Assembly (NCBI RefSeq): GCF_016458275.1
Contig: NZ_JAEMHM010000001.1
Coordinates: 124,001-188,000, forward strand
Direction of reading: 5' to 3'
Source of the DNA: Geomesophilobacter sediminis
GTDB taxonomy: Bacteria > Desulfobacterota > Desulfuromonadia > Geobacterales > Geobacteraceae
Length of the DNA: 64,000 nucleotides
Positions 1-7,703 of this stretch are shown here, one piece after another (position 1 is the first letter of the stretch; each line of letters opens with the position of its first letter). Below the pieces are notes generated by a model that did not search any database, had not been told where the DNA came from, and worked only from the letters and a program-made list of their open reading frames with translations. A program made the position numbers and the translations under genes.

Positions 1-1819
1 CCTCAGTCAGGGGCTCATCGTGGTGCTGCTGGCCAAACCGGTGCTCTTCGCCGCCTCGGGAATGTACCGGAACATCTGGCGCTACGCCTCGCTCCAGGAC
101 GCCTACGAGATCTTGAAGGTCGTCACCTTTTCCTCCCTGGTCGCCGCATTCCTCCTGGTGTTCTCCAGGGGCCCCTTCATCCTGCCGCGCTCAATCTACG
201 TACTGGACTGGTTCCTCCTTTTTGCCTTAGTGGCTGCCAGCCGCCTGGTCTGGAGGGTCTACCGGGAAATGCGCTTCATCCCGTCTTTGCGCAAAGGGAA
301 GCGCACCCTCATCGTCGGCGCCGGGGAGGGGGGGAACCTGCTCTTGAAGGAGATTCGCAAGCAGTCCAATTCCCCCTTCAACGTGGTCGGCTTCGTCGAC
401 GACGACAAGAGAAAACACGGCCTGCGCCTGTCCGGGGTCCGGGTGCTCGGTGCCACCAATCGCTTAAGGGCGCTGGTGCGCAAGCATCGCGTGGAAGAGG
501 TGATCTTCGCCATCCCCTCCGGAGACGGTCGCCTTTTGCGCCAGGTAATCGCCAGCTGCGACCGGACCAAGGCCCACTTCAAGACCCTTCCCGCCATCAC
601 CGACATCGTCAACGGGAAGCTTTCCATAGCCCAGATCAAGGACGTGGAGATCGAGGACCTGCTCGGGCGTGAGCCGGTCGTTTTGGACCAGACGGCGATC
701 CGCAACTACCTCACCGACAAGAAGGTTCTGGTTACCGGCGCAGCCGGGAGCATCGGCAGCGAGATCTGTCGTCAGGTCGCCCTGTTTAACCCCACCAAGA
801 TCGTTCTTTTGGACAACGCGGAGACTCCCCTTTTCTACATCGAGAAGGAGCTTGCCGCCTCGTTCCCGGAGGTGCGGATCATCCCGATGGTCGCGGACGT
901 GAAGAACCAGGAGCGCGTCGAGACCATCTTCGACGAGTTCAACCCTGACGTCGTCTTCCATGCCGCCGCCTACAAGCACGTTGCGATGATGGAATACAAC
1001 CCGTCGGAGGCGATCCTCAACAATGTCATGGGCTCCAAGATCGTTGCCGATGCCGCCGATCGCTTCAAGGTGCGCAACTTCGTCATGGTCTCCACCGATA
1101 AGGCGGTAAACCCCACCAACATCATGGGGGCCAGCAAGCGCTGCGCCGAGATGTACGTGCAGGCTCTGGCCGCCAAGAGCAAGACCAAGTTCACCACCGT
1201 CCGTTTCGGAAACGTCCTCGGGAGCAACGGCAGCGTCATCCCGCTTTTCAAGGAGCAGATCCGAAACGGCGGGCCGGTCACGGTCACCCACCAGGATGTT
1301 GTCCGCTACTTCATGACCATCCCCGAGGCGTCCCAATTGGTGCTGCAGGCGGGCTGCATCGGCAAGGGGGGGGACATCTTCGTCTTGGACATGGGTGAAC
1401 CGGTCCGGATCCTTTCCCTTGCGGAGGAACTGATCCGTCTCTCCGGCTTCGTCCCCTACAAGGAAATCGATATTGTCTTCACCGGGCTCAAGCCGGGGGA
1501 GAAGCTGTTCGAGGAACTTCTCATCGAGGGGGAGGGGATCAAGCCGACCACCCACAAGAAGATCCGGGTCATGGCGCCGGTGGAAAGCGACCTGGCCCAG
1601 ATCTCTGCCGAGTTGGAGGAGCTCTTCACATTGGCGCGGGCCGAGGATATCGCTGCCCTGATGAAGCTGCTGCGGAGCACCGTGCCCGAATTCGTCCCGC
1701 GCTACAACTTCGACGTGGCCCCGCCGCTTTCCTTCCAGAGGGTTCGGCCCGACTTGTTCCCGCCCCAAAAGCTTGCCTTCATCCGGAACCTCCGCATCGC
1801 CGGTCAGGGCGACGGGTAG
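1..1819 (+). CDS. FlaA1/WbpM-type nucleoside-diphosphate-sugar 4,6-dehydratase (5' truncated)
   Basis: This is a membrane-bound polysaccharide biosynthesis protein of the CapD/FlaA1/WbpM family, which converts UDP-HexNAc to the 4-keto-6-deoxy sugar for surface glycans. The reading frame is open from base 2 with no convincing start in the window, and the visible hydrophobic N-terminal part is only the end of the usual four-helix membrane region, so the gene begins upstream. A first Rossmann-like segment carries GAGEGGN near visible residue 105. The dehydratase domain follows, with the NAD-binding VTGAAGSIGSE motif, AAYKHVAMME, and the family STDKAVNPTN segment where the catalytic Lys sits. The C-terminal part contains TGLKPGEKLFEEL. 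A Wzi-like gene follows, which fits the end of an exopolysaccharide cluster. The exact sugar substrate cannot be read from the sequence. Confidence 0.9.
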   Translation, partial: LSQGLIVVLLAKPVLFAASGMYRNIWRYASLQDAYEILKVVTFSSLVAAFLLVFSRGPFILPRSIYVLDWFLLFALVAASRLVWRVYREMRFIPSLRKGKRTLIVGAGEGGNLLLKEIRKQSNSPFNVVGFVDDDKRKHGLRLSGVRVLGATNRLRALVRKHRVEEVIFAIPSGDGRLLRQVIASCDRTKAHFKTLPAITDIVNGKLSIAQIKDVEIEDLLGREPVVLDQTAIRNYLTDKKVLVTGAAGSIGSEICRQVALFNPTKIVLLDNAETPLFYIEKELAASFPEVRIIPMVADVKNQERVETIFDEFNPDVVFHAAAYKHVAMMEYNPSEAILNNVMGSKIVADAADRFKVRNFVMVSTDKAVNPTNIMGASKRCAEMYVQALAAKSKTKFTTVRFGNVLGSNGSVIPLFKEQIRNGGPVTVTHQDVVRYFMTIPEASQLVLQAGCIGKGGDIFVLDMGEPVRILSLAEELIRLSGFVPYKEIDIVFTGLKPGEKLFEELLIEGEGIKPTTHKKIRVMAPVESDLAQISAELEELFTLARAEDIAALMKLLRSTVPEFVPRYNFDVAPPLSFQRVRPDLFPPQKLAFIRNLRIAGQGDG

Positions 1820-1957
1820 TCCCGACGAGCCTTGCCAGGCAAGCGGGATGAAAGGGATGGAGGCTATATTGCCTTATTCCCTGAGTCTCCTGAAACCGTC
1901 GTTTCGTGGTATCGCCTTTATCCCCAGCATCCCTGTTCTTTTTGATTGGATTCTTTG

Positions 1958-3604
1958 ATGCGTCTTTTCCGACTGCTGTTCGCGCTTCTTGTCGCAGGAC
2001 TCGCCTTTCCCGGCTTGGCTTCCGCCCTTTCCTCAACCAACATCCCTCTGGATAGCCCTATTTACCTCTACCTGGAGAAGCTCTCCGGGTTCGGCCTGAT
2101 CCGCAGCGACTTCAAGGGGATCCGTCCCTTTTCCAAGGCCGAAGCGGCGCGACTGGTCGACGAGGCCCAGGAGCGGATGTCGCACGGTGATTATCCTCCC
2201 TTTGCCGCCGATCTGGTGGCCCGGCTCAAGGAACTTCTGCCGCGGGAAGAAAAGCTGCGCCGGGAGCCGGGTAGCGCCCCTTCCTTCGAAATCACCCCGG
2301 TTGCCAACGCGCGGGTCCGTTACGTCTACGTCGATGGCGTCCCCCGTAACTACACGCGCCCGGTCAACGACCCCGGCAACGATGGGGTCTTCGGCATCGG
2401 GTCCGGTCTGCGCCCCCCCAACCCCTACCCGACTCCGGTCCAGCAGCGGGGGACCGAGGGGACGCCGCTTTTCGAGAACAACCAGGGGGTGGTCTACGAT
2501 CGGGGCAACAACCTCGACCTGCGCGGCACCGCCGAGGCGTACGTCGGCACCGCCGCATCGCTGCTGGTGGAGCCGCTGCTCCTCTGGTCAGAGCGCTCCG
2601 ACGCGTCGCTCCGGATCAACAAGGGCTATCTCAAGCTGGGAGGAGGGGGGCTGGAACTCGAGGTTGGGCGCGATGAGAACTGGCTCGGCTTGGGGTACCG
2701 CGGCAACGTCACCCTCACCAACAACGCCAAGAACTTCGACCTCGTCAAGCTCTCCAGTCCGGAGCCGGTGCGCACCAAGTACCTTTGGGACCTCAAATAC
2801 GACTTCATCTTCTCGCAATTTGAAAAGACGACGACTTTAGTTGGCGGCGTCCCTGTGGAGCGCCAGCCGCTGTTCATGGCGGGAAAGCTCTCGATGAAGC
2901 CGACCGAAAACTTCGAATTCGGTATCAACCTGGGGCGCCAGGTAGGGGGCCCCGGGATCAACAACAGCACGCTGGAGACGCTCCGGGGCCTGATCGGCGG
3001 ATTCAACAACGACAACTCCAACTCGCTGGCCGGCTTCGAACTCCGCTTCCGTTTCCCGTGGTTGAGAGACAGCGAACTTTATGGCGAATATTCCGGCGAA
3101 GATGCCGCCGCTTTCTGGCCTATCGTGGAAAGCTACGTGGCCGGAATCTTCGTGCCGCGGCTCACCGAAAACGGCCGCGACGATCTTCGCTTCGAGTATT
3201 TCCTGGGCAACCAGATCCTCTACACGCATGGGATCTACCAGGAGGGGTACCTGCGCCACGGCATGCCCATCGGCGACTCCCAGGGGGGCGCCACCCAGGA
3301 CTTCTTCCTCCGCTACAGCCACTGGTTCTCGGTCCGCAACAACCTCGCCCTGGAGGGGATCCGCACCTCCCGCGGCGATATCGGTAAGCTGCCGCAAAAC
3401 GCCCAGGGGATCTACGACCCGAACGGAACGCCGCAGGCGATCGAACGGGTCGTCGCGGTGCGTGCCTTCTGGAGCTTTCCGGTCCACGGCGAGTGGAATG
3501 CGCTCCTCGGCTACGGACGGGAGTGGATCGACAATTTCGATCTCAAGCCCGGCGAGCACCGGGACAACCAGATCGTCCGCGCTGAGCTTACCTACCGGTA
3601 TTGA
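1958..3604 (+). CDS. Wzi-like capsule assembly outer-membrane protein
   Basis: This is a predicted outer-membrane beta-barrel of the capsule assembly Wzi family, which in other bacteria holds polysaccharide at the cell surface. The ATG at 1958 starts a classical signal peptide (MRLFRLLFALLVAG, ending near SALS). An in-frame TTG 12 nt upstream is less likely because it would put an acidic residue before the basic one. After the signal come the family's N-terminal helical motif (YLYLEKLSGFGLI, PFSKAEAARLV) and then alternating amphipathic strands up to a C-terminal aromatic residue (ELTYRY), typical of barrel insertion signals. At about 548 residues it is normal for the family. Its position between a sugar dehydratase and an ExeA-like ATPase supports a role in surface polysaccharide, but the ligand is unknown. 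Confidence 0.82.
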   Translation: MRLFRLLFALLVAGLAFPGLASALSSTNIPLDSPIYLYLEKLSGFGLIRSDFKGIRPFSKAEAARLVDEAQERMSHGDYPPFAADLVARLKELLPREEKLRREPGSAPSFEITPVANARVRYVYVDGVPRNYTRPVNDPGNDGVFGIGSGLRPPNPYPTPVQQRGTEGTPLFENNQGVVYDRGNNLDLRGTAEAYVGTAASLLVEPLLLWSERSDASLRINKGYLKLGGGGLELEVGRDENWLGLGYRGNVTLTNNAKNFDLVKLSSPEPVRTKYLWDLKYDFIFSQFEKTTTLVGGVPVERQPLFMAGKLSMKPTENFEFGINLGRQVGGPGINNSTLETLRGLIGGFNNDNSNSLAGFELRFRFPWLRDSELYGEYSGEDAAAFWPIVESYVAGIFVPRLTENGRDDLRFEYFLGNQILYTHGIYQEGYLRHGMPIGDSQGGATQDFFLRYSHWFSVRNNLALEGIRTSRGDIGKLPQNAQGIYDPNGTPQAIERVVAVRAFWSFPVHGEWNALLGYGREWIDNFDLKPGEHRDNQIVRAELTYRY

Positions 3605-3673
3605 ACCGGTTCAACGTTCAAGGTGGGAGAAACCGGTTCAATGTTCAACGTTTTACGTCCAACGTTCGCCTTG
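3602..3673. repeat. Degenerate GTTGAAC-type heptanucleotide repeat, copy 1
   Basis: Just after the Wzi-like stop, the minus strand reads as successive 7-nt units close to GTTGAAC (GTTGAAC, ATTGAAC, CTTGAAC, GTTGAAC) with GGTT spacers. The same unit recurs in the next three intergenic gaps and nowhere else in the window. Confidence 0.6.
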
Positions 3674-3783
3674 CAAAGACATAAACCATTACGCCCAGAC
3701 CTCCCGGTCAATCCCCTTTCCTTTCGGTAGGATTCGCGCTATATTCTCCCCCTGTACTATCGCCACCCTTTTCGAGGGCCCAC

Positions 3784-4659
3784 ATGTACTGTGAATTCTT
3801 CGGATTTCGGGAGAGCCCTTTCAGCATCACCCCGAATCCCCGGTTCCTTTTCATCAGCGAGCAGCACCGCGACGCCTACGCCCACCTGGTGTACGGGGTG
3901 GAGAGCCGCGCCGGCTTCATCGAGCTGACCGGGGAGGTCGGGACCGGGAAGACGACCCTGCTGCGTACCTTCCTCAATCGCCTCGATGCCGAAGGGCACC
4001 GCACCGCCTACATCTTCAATCCCTGCCTGTCATCGCTGGAGCTTTTGCAAAGTCTCAACCGGGAATTCGGCCTTCCCTGGGAACGGGAGAGCCGCACCGC
4101 GCTCTTGGAGATCCTCAACGCCTTTCTCCTGGAGCAGAAGCAGCTGGGGCACTGCGTGGTCCTGGTGCTGGATGAGGCGCAGAACCTTTCGGCCGAGGTG
4201 CTGGAGCAGATCCGCCTGATCTCCAACCTGGAGACCGAAACCGACAAGCTGATCCAGATCGTGCTCGCCGGGCAGCCGGAACTCCTCGCCCTTTTGGCCC
4301 GGGAGGACCTGCGGCAGCTCAACCAGCGGATCACGGTCCGCTATCATCTCCGCCCGATGGGGATCGACTGCATGCGGCGCTACATCGAGCACCGTATCGA
4401 ACTGGCCGGCAAGTTCCGGGCCGCCGAGTTCACCCCTGCCGCGCAAAAGCTCCTCTACCGGTACTCCGGCGGCGTGCCGCGGCTGGTGAATATCGCCTGC
4501 GACCGGGCGCTGCTCGTGGCCTACACCGAAGACACCCGCGTGGTGAGCGGAAAGATCGCGGGACAGGCGATCCGGGAATTGGTCGAGGAGGCCTCCTTTG
4601 GCAAGGGGGCTCGGTTGATGGCGCAACTCGCGCGCTTCATTCCCGCCCTCAAAAGGTAA
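3784..4659 (+). CDS. ExeA/GspA-like AAA ATPase
   Basis: This is an AAA-type ATPase of the ExeA/GspA group, 291 residues. It opens with the group hallmark MYCEFFGFRESPFSITP, followed by Walker A GEVGTGKTT (about residues 50-58), Walker B VLVLDEAQN and the sensor-like segment QRITVRYHLRP. Family members couple ATP hydrolysis to assembly of envelope-spanning secretion or polysaccharide-export complexes; in Aeromonas, ExeA works with ExeB on secretin assembly. This gene ends shortly after the ATPase domain and lacks the C-terminal peptidoglycan-binding domain of full-length ExeA. A GspB-like protein follows 120 nt downstream, rebuilding an ExeA/ExeB pair. With FlaA1 and Wzi upstream, a role in exopolysaccharide export is a reasonable inference; type II secretion is the alternative. 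Confidence 0.8.
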   Translation: MYCEFFGFRESPFSITPNPRFLFISEQHRDAYAHLVYGVESRAGFIELTGEVGTGKTTLLRTFLNRLDAEGHRTAYIFNPCLSSLELLQSLNREFGLPWERESRTALLEILNAFLLEQKQLGHCVVLVLDEAQNLSAEVLEQIRLISNLETETDKLIQIVLAGQPELLALLAREDLRQLNQRITVRYHLRPMGIDCMRRYIEHRIELAGKFRAAEFTPAAQKLLYRYSGGVPRLVNIACDRALLVAYTEDTRVVSGKIAGQAIRELVEEASFGKGARLMAQLARFIPALKR

Positions 4660-4660
4660 G

Positions 4661-4772
4661 CAACCGTTACGAGTTCCACGTTCAAAGTTCATGGTTGTGA
4701 ATCTCAAACGACTTGCCCCTGCCGACCTCGAACCCTGAATGTTGAACCCTGAACCCTGAACGTTGAACTGGA
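4661..4772. repeat. Degenerate GTTGAAC-type heptanucleotide repeat, copy 2 (inverted halves)
   Basis: The whole gap between the ATPase and the GspB-like gene is repeat-like. The left part (about 4668-4695) has the unit in minus orientation. The right part (about 4729-4770) has at least six plus-strand units such as GAACCCT, GAATGTT, GAACCCT and GAACGTT, giving an inverted arrangement around a short unique core. Confidence 0.6.
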
Positions 4773-4779
4773 GTAGTGA

Positions 4780-5643
4780 ATGAGCTCGATCCTCAAGGCT
4801 TTGGAAAAAGTGGAACGTGAGCGGGCAGCGCGCCGTGAAGGGCTTTCCCCGGTGCTCTCTTCGGCGGGTAAACGCCGCTCACCCTGGACCCTTCCGGTTG
4901 GGGTCGCCATCGGCGCTGCGGTCGCTGGATTCGTGACCTTCGCTGTAATGGGGGGATTGTCCCGCCACAAAGGACCGGCTCCGGTGGCCCAGTCCGCTGC
5001 GCCGGAGCGCACGGTTGCCGCGGCACCGGCGGTAAAGGCGCCGAGCCTGGCGGCGACGCCGTCCGCGCCGGCTGAGCCGGCTCCCCGTGCCGCGGTCGCC
5101 CCGGTCGCCGCTTCGGTAAACAAAGTCGTGACCGTGAAGAAGATCGACCTGCCCAAGGCGGAGGTCGTATCCGCAGCCGCTTCGGCGGTTGCAACCAAGC
5201 CCATAGCTGCCGCAAAGACAGTCGCCAACAAGCCGGCGTCCAAGGTGCCGCCGGTGCCCGTGGCGAAGCGGGCCGTAACGGTCCCGGCCGCCCCGGTAAA
5301 ACCGGCGGCCCGGGCAGCGGTACCGGTGAAATCGGTGCTGGCCAAAGCGGCTCCCGTCCAGCCATCGGCCAAGACTGCTCCCGCTCCGACGGCCGCACCT
5401 GCAGTTTCGTCCGTTGCGCCGGCTCCGCCCACTCCGGCTCCGGCCGCGCTTCCCGAGGTCAAGGTGAACGGGATTGCGCTGCAGAGCAACGGCGACACGA
5501 GCTTCGCCATCGTGAACGGCCGTCCGGTTTCCAAGGGGGGCGTGGTCGATGGGGCGCGCGTGGATGAGATCCTTGCCGACCGGGTCCGCTTTTCCAGCGG
5601 CGGCAAGCATTTCGAGGTGAAGGTCGAGGACGAGAAGCAGTAA
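4780..5643 (+). CDS. GspB/ExeB-like protein
   Basis: This 287-residue protein begins with MSSILKALEKVE, the standard N-terminus of GspB/ExeB-like proteins. One transmembrane segment follows at about residues 36-57 (PVGVAIGAAVAGFVTFAVMG). A long Ala/Pro/Lys-rich linker (about residues 65-220) would span the periplasm. The C-terminal domain (about 222-287: VKVNGIALQSNGDTSFAIVN, then a GGVVDGARVDEI turn) is the type II secretion GspB C-terminal fold. It is predicted to sit in the inner membrane and to partner the upstream ATPase. The ATG at 4780 follows a weak GGAG. The low-complexity linker has the same GC-rich codon use as its neighbours. Confidence 0.8.
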   Translation: MSSILKALEKVERERAARREGLSPVLSSAGKRRSPWTLPVGVAIGAAVAGFVTFAVMGGLSRHKGPAPVAQSAAPERTVAAAPAVKAPSLAATPSAPAEPAPRAAVAPVAASVNKVVTVKKIDLPKAEVVSAAASAVATKPIAAAKTVANKPASKVPPVPVAKRAVTVPAAPVKPAARAAVPVKSVLAKAAPVQPSAKTAPAPTAAPAVSSVAPAPPTPAPAALPEVKVNGIALQSNGDTSFAIVNGRPVSKGGVVDGARVDEILADRVRFSSGGKHFEVKVEDEKQ

Positions 5644-5644
5644 A

Positions 5645-5877
5645 CCCGGGGCTAGGGGCTAGGGGCCGCGGGCGTGGACTCCGAGCTGGTACTGTGAACT
5701 TGGAGTCGTATAGTCGTAGGTCGCGTTGAGGAAACGAAACGCGACTGGCTGCCGCCCATCATTTGGTGCGGATCACGAACACCGAGGGGATGTCGCGTTT
5801 CGTTCCTCAACGCGATCTACAGCTGTAAGCATTGAACGCTGAACCTTGAACGTTGAACTGAATTTGAGGAGAAGGGA
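5645..5877. repeat. Gene-free gap with GTTGAAC-type repeat copy 3 and short inverted sequences
   Basis: This 233-nt gap has a CGTTTCGTTCCTCAACGCG segment near 5794-5815 that is repeated in inverted form at about 5721-5745 (CGCGTTGAGGAAACGAAACGCG), making a long-range inverted pair. Plus-strand heptad units (TTGAACGCTGAACCTTGAAC) lie at about 5831-5860. GAGGAGAAGGG at 5867-5877 is the ribosome binding site of the next gene. Confidence 0.5.
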
Positions 5878-6153
5878 TTGAGTCTGGAGTCGTATAGCAA
5901 GGAAGAGTGGGAAGGGCTTTGCGAGCAGTGCGGGCTCTGCTGTTTCGAGAAGTTTGAGGACGAGGATGGGAGGATTCTCTTTACGTCGACTCCCTGCCGG
6001 TACCTCGATGTCGTTACCAGGCGCTGCAAGATTTACAAAAAGCGCTTCAAGGTATGCAAAGAGTGCATGCAGCTCACCCCGGAACTGGTAAAGGACCTGA
6101 AATGGTTGCACCGGGAGTGCGGATACAAGAAGGCAATGAGCAATGAGCAGTGA
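5878..6153 (+). CDS. YcgN/YkgJ-type cysteine-cluster protein (small)
   Basis: This 91-residue protein resembles UPF0260/YcgN cysteine-cluster proteins. Its CEQCGLCC motif (about residues 16-23) and later cysteines in TPCRYLD, RRCKIY and VCKECMQL fit a metal or Fe-S site; the function of the family is not settled. The start is TTG at 5878, placed right after a strong GAGGAGAAGGG; no ATG is available at the N-terminus. It is shorter than E. coli YcgN (about 150 residues), lacking N-terminal sequence. The last codons and stop fall in a repeat-rich segment. Confidence 0.7.
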   Translation: MSLESYSKEEWEGLCEQCGLCCFEKFEDEDGRILFTSTPCRYLDVVTRRCKIYKKRFKVCKECMQLTPELVKDLKWLHRECGYKKAMSNEQ

Positions 6154-6194
6154 ACAAAGAGCAAAGACGGCGTCAGCCGCGAAACGATAGGGTT

Positions 6195-6222
6195 TTGACG
6201 TCGAACGCCGAACGTCGAACGG
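6195..6222. repeat. Degenerate GTTGAAC-type heptanucleotide repeat, copy 4
   Basis: GACGTCGAACGCCGAACG, followed by TCGAACGG, is four 7-nt units of the GTYGAACG type directly upstream of the DUF6178 ribosome binding site. Confidence 0.5.
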
Positions 6223-6239
6223 AATTAAAGGAGCAACTT

Positions 6240-7496
6240 TTGGCAAAGGCAGGAAAAGACATCACTACTACCGGGAAGGTGTCGGCAAAGGAATTCGCCG
6301 CGCTTCCCGTTGATGAGAAACGCGCTCACCTTCAGACGGTCACTCCGAAAGAGCGGATGGACCTCATCATCGGCGACCCCGAAGGCAAGCGTCTGGTTCG
6401 GGCCATGGATCCGCAGGAATTCTTCTGGCTGGTAAAGGAGATCGGCGAGGCCGACTCCATGGAGATGATGCAGCTTGCCACGGCGGAGCAGATCATCTTC
6501 ATCCTCGACATGGAAGTGTGGGACGGTTGGGCGTTTTCCCAGAAAAAGGCCTGCGAGTGGGTGGGGCACCTGGTGGAAAGCGGCAAGCCCCGGGTCCACG
6601 AATTCCTGAAAAAGGTCGATTTCGAATTCCTCCTCCTCTTCCTCGGCCGTGAACTCGCGGTAGGCGGGGGGATCGGCGACCTGGCCGACGACGAGGAGCG
6701 GTTCGCCGATTACGACCAGTCCTTTGACAACGTCTTCTTCCTTACCTTCAAAAACCCGCAGCACAGCCGGCTCATCGGCACCTTCGTCTCCATGCTTCTC
6801 GAACTGGACAAGGAGCTCTACACCTCCGTCCTGGAAGGGATCAAAGGGGGAATCGACGTGGAACTCGAGGAGGATTGCCAGCGATTCCGTGCCGGTCGGC
6901 TCCAGGACCTCGGTTTCCCTCCGCTGGAGGAAGCGGTTTCCATCTATGGTCGGGTGAACCCGGAATCCTTCGAGCTCTCCGGCACGAAGGAGCTCTATCC
7001 GACCGAGGGGAGGCAGGTGGTTCCCTTCTCGGCCCCCAAGGATTCGCTGCTGCTGCGTGCCCTGGCCCGCACCACTTCAACCGCCGTGATGCAGGAGCTC
7101 AACTACCTGGTGAACAACGCGCTGGTTGCCGAAGGTCAGGCTTTCCAGGATTCAGACCGGATAAACGACGTCCTGCAGCGGGTTTATGGTTACTTGAACA
7201 TCGCCTTGGAGCGACTGACTTCCGGGGATGAGGCACGCGCCGCCGAGGTTTTGGTCCACGAGGAACTGAAACGCCTGTTCCAGCTCGGGTTCAGCGTCGT
7301 CCTCAACCTCAAGTTCGCCGCGGAGACCGTGCAGAGTTCGGACTATGCCAGCGGTAAGGTCCTGGCCGGACTAAAGCAGAAACGCCCGCGTTTCTATCGC
7401 GGTCTGGATCCGGACGGCATCGACGGCTATCGCGAGTTCCGCGATGTGACCGACGTGCAGCGGGTGGCCGATTTCCTGGCCATGTTCCACGGCTGA
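6240..7496 (+). CDS. DUF6178 family protein
   Basis: This is a 418-residue protein matching the DUF6178 family known mainly from Geobacter relatives; its function is unknown. I place the start at TTG 6240, which follows AAAGGAG at good spacing and gives MAKAGKDITTTGKVSAKEF. Extending upstream to 6150 would translate the intergenic heptad repeat, so I reject that. The sequence is acidic and helical, without signal peptide or membrane helix, with a recognisable block PEGKRLVRAMDPQEFFWLVK (about residues 42-61) and another at EAVSIYGRVNPESFE. It probably acts in the cytoplasm. A strong bidirectional terminator follows. Confidence 0.7.
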   Translation: MAKAGKDITTTGKVSAKEFAALPVDEKRAHLQTVTPKERMDLIIGDPEGKRLVRAMDPQEFFWLVKEIGEADSMEMMQLATAEQIIFILDMEVWDGWAFSQKKACEWVGHLVESGKPRVHEFLKKVDFEFLLLFLGRELAVGGGIGDLADDEERFADYDQSFDNVFFLTFKNPQHSRLIGTFVSMLLELDKELYTSVLEGIKGGIDVELEEDCQRFRAGRLQDLGFPPLEEAVSIYGRVNPESFELSGTKELYPTEGRQVVPFSAPKDSLLLRALARTTSTAVMQELNYLVNNALVAEGQAFQDSDRINDVLQRVYGYLNIALERLTSGDEARAAEVLVHEELKRLFQLGFSVVLNLKFAAETVQSSDYASGKVLAGLKQKRPRFYRGLDPDGIDGYREFRDVTDVQRVADFLAMFHG

Positions 7497-7517
7497 GCCG
7501 ACAGGCAATTCCGCTAA

Positions 7518-7560
7518 AACAAAGGGGGCATTCCATTCCAGGAATGCCCCCTTTTTGTTT
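7518..7560. terminator. Bidirectional rho-independent terminator after DUF6178
   Basis: GGGGGCATTCC pairs with GGAATGCCCCC around a short loop. The hairpin is flanked by an A-rich tract on the left and TTTTTGTTT on the right, so it can stop transcription from both convergent genes. Confidence 0.85.
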
Positions 7561-7576
7561 AGATGTGCCCATTACG

Positions 7577-7686
7577 GTGGGGGGGCCTTTTCAGGCGCGA
7601 TCCGCCGCAGGCGGTGACAGCACTTTTCGGCTAAAACATTACAACCCGCCTGCGGGTTGATCGCGCCAGGAATGGCACTCCCACAG
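7577..7686. repeat. REP-like inverted repeat pair (GGCGCGA family), copy 1
   Basis: The outer arms are CCTTTTCAGGCGCGA (7586-7600) and TCGCGCCAGGAATGGCACTC (7660-7679). A second, inner inverted pair GCCGCAGGCGG and CCCGCCTGCGGG lies between them. It sits between convergent genes. Confidence 0.7.
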
Positions 7687-7703
7687 GGGGGGCTCCAGTC
7701 TCT

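Noticed and set aside
3602-6222. The heptad repeats as a CRISPR array
   Set aside because: The units are 7 nt, degenerate, in both orientations and lack spacers; no cas gene is present.
6150-6239. A longer N-terminus for the DUF6178 protein
   Set aside because: The extra 30 codons translate the heptad repeat and overlap the upstream stop; TTG 6240 has a proper ribosome binding site.
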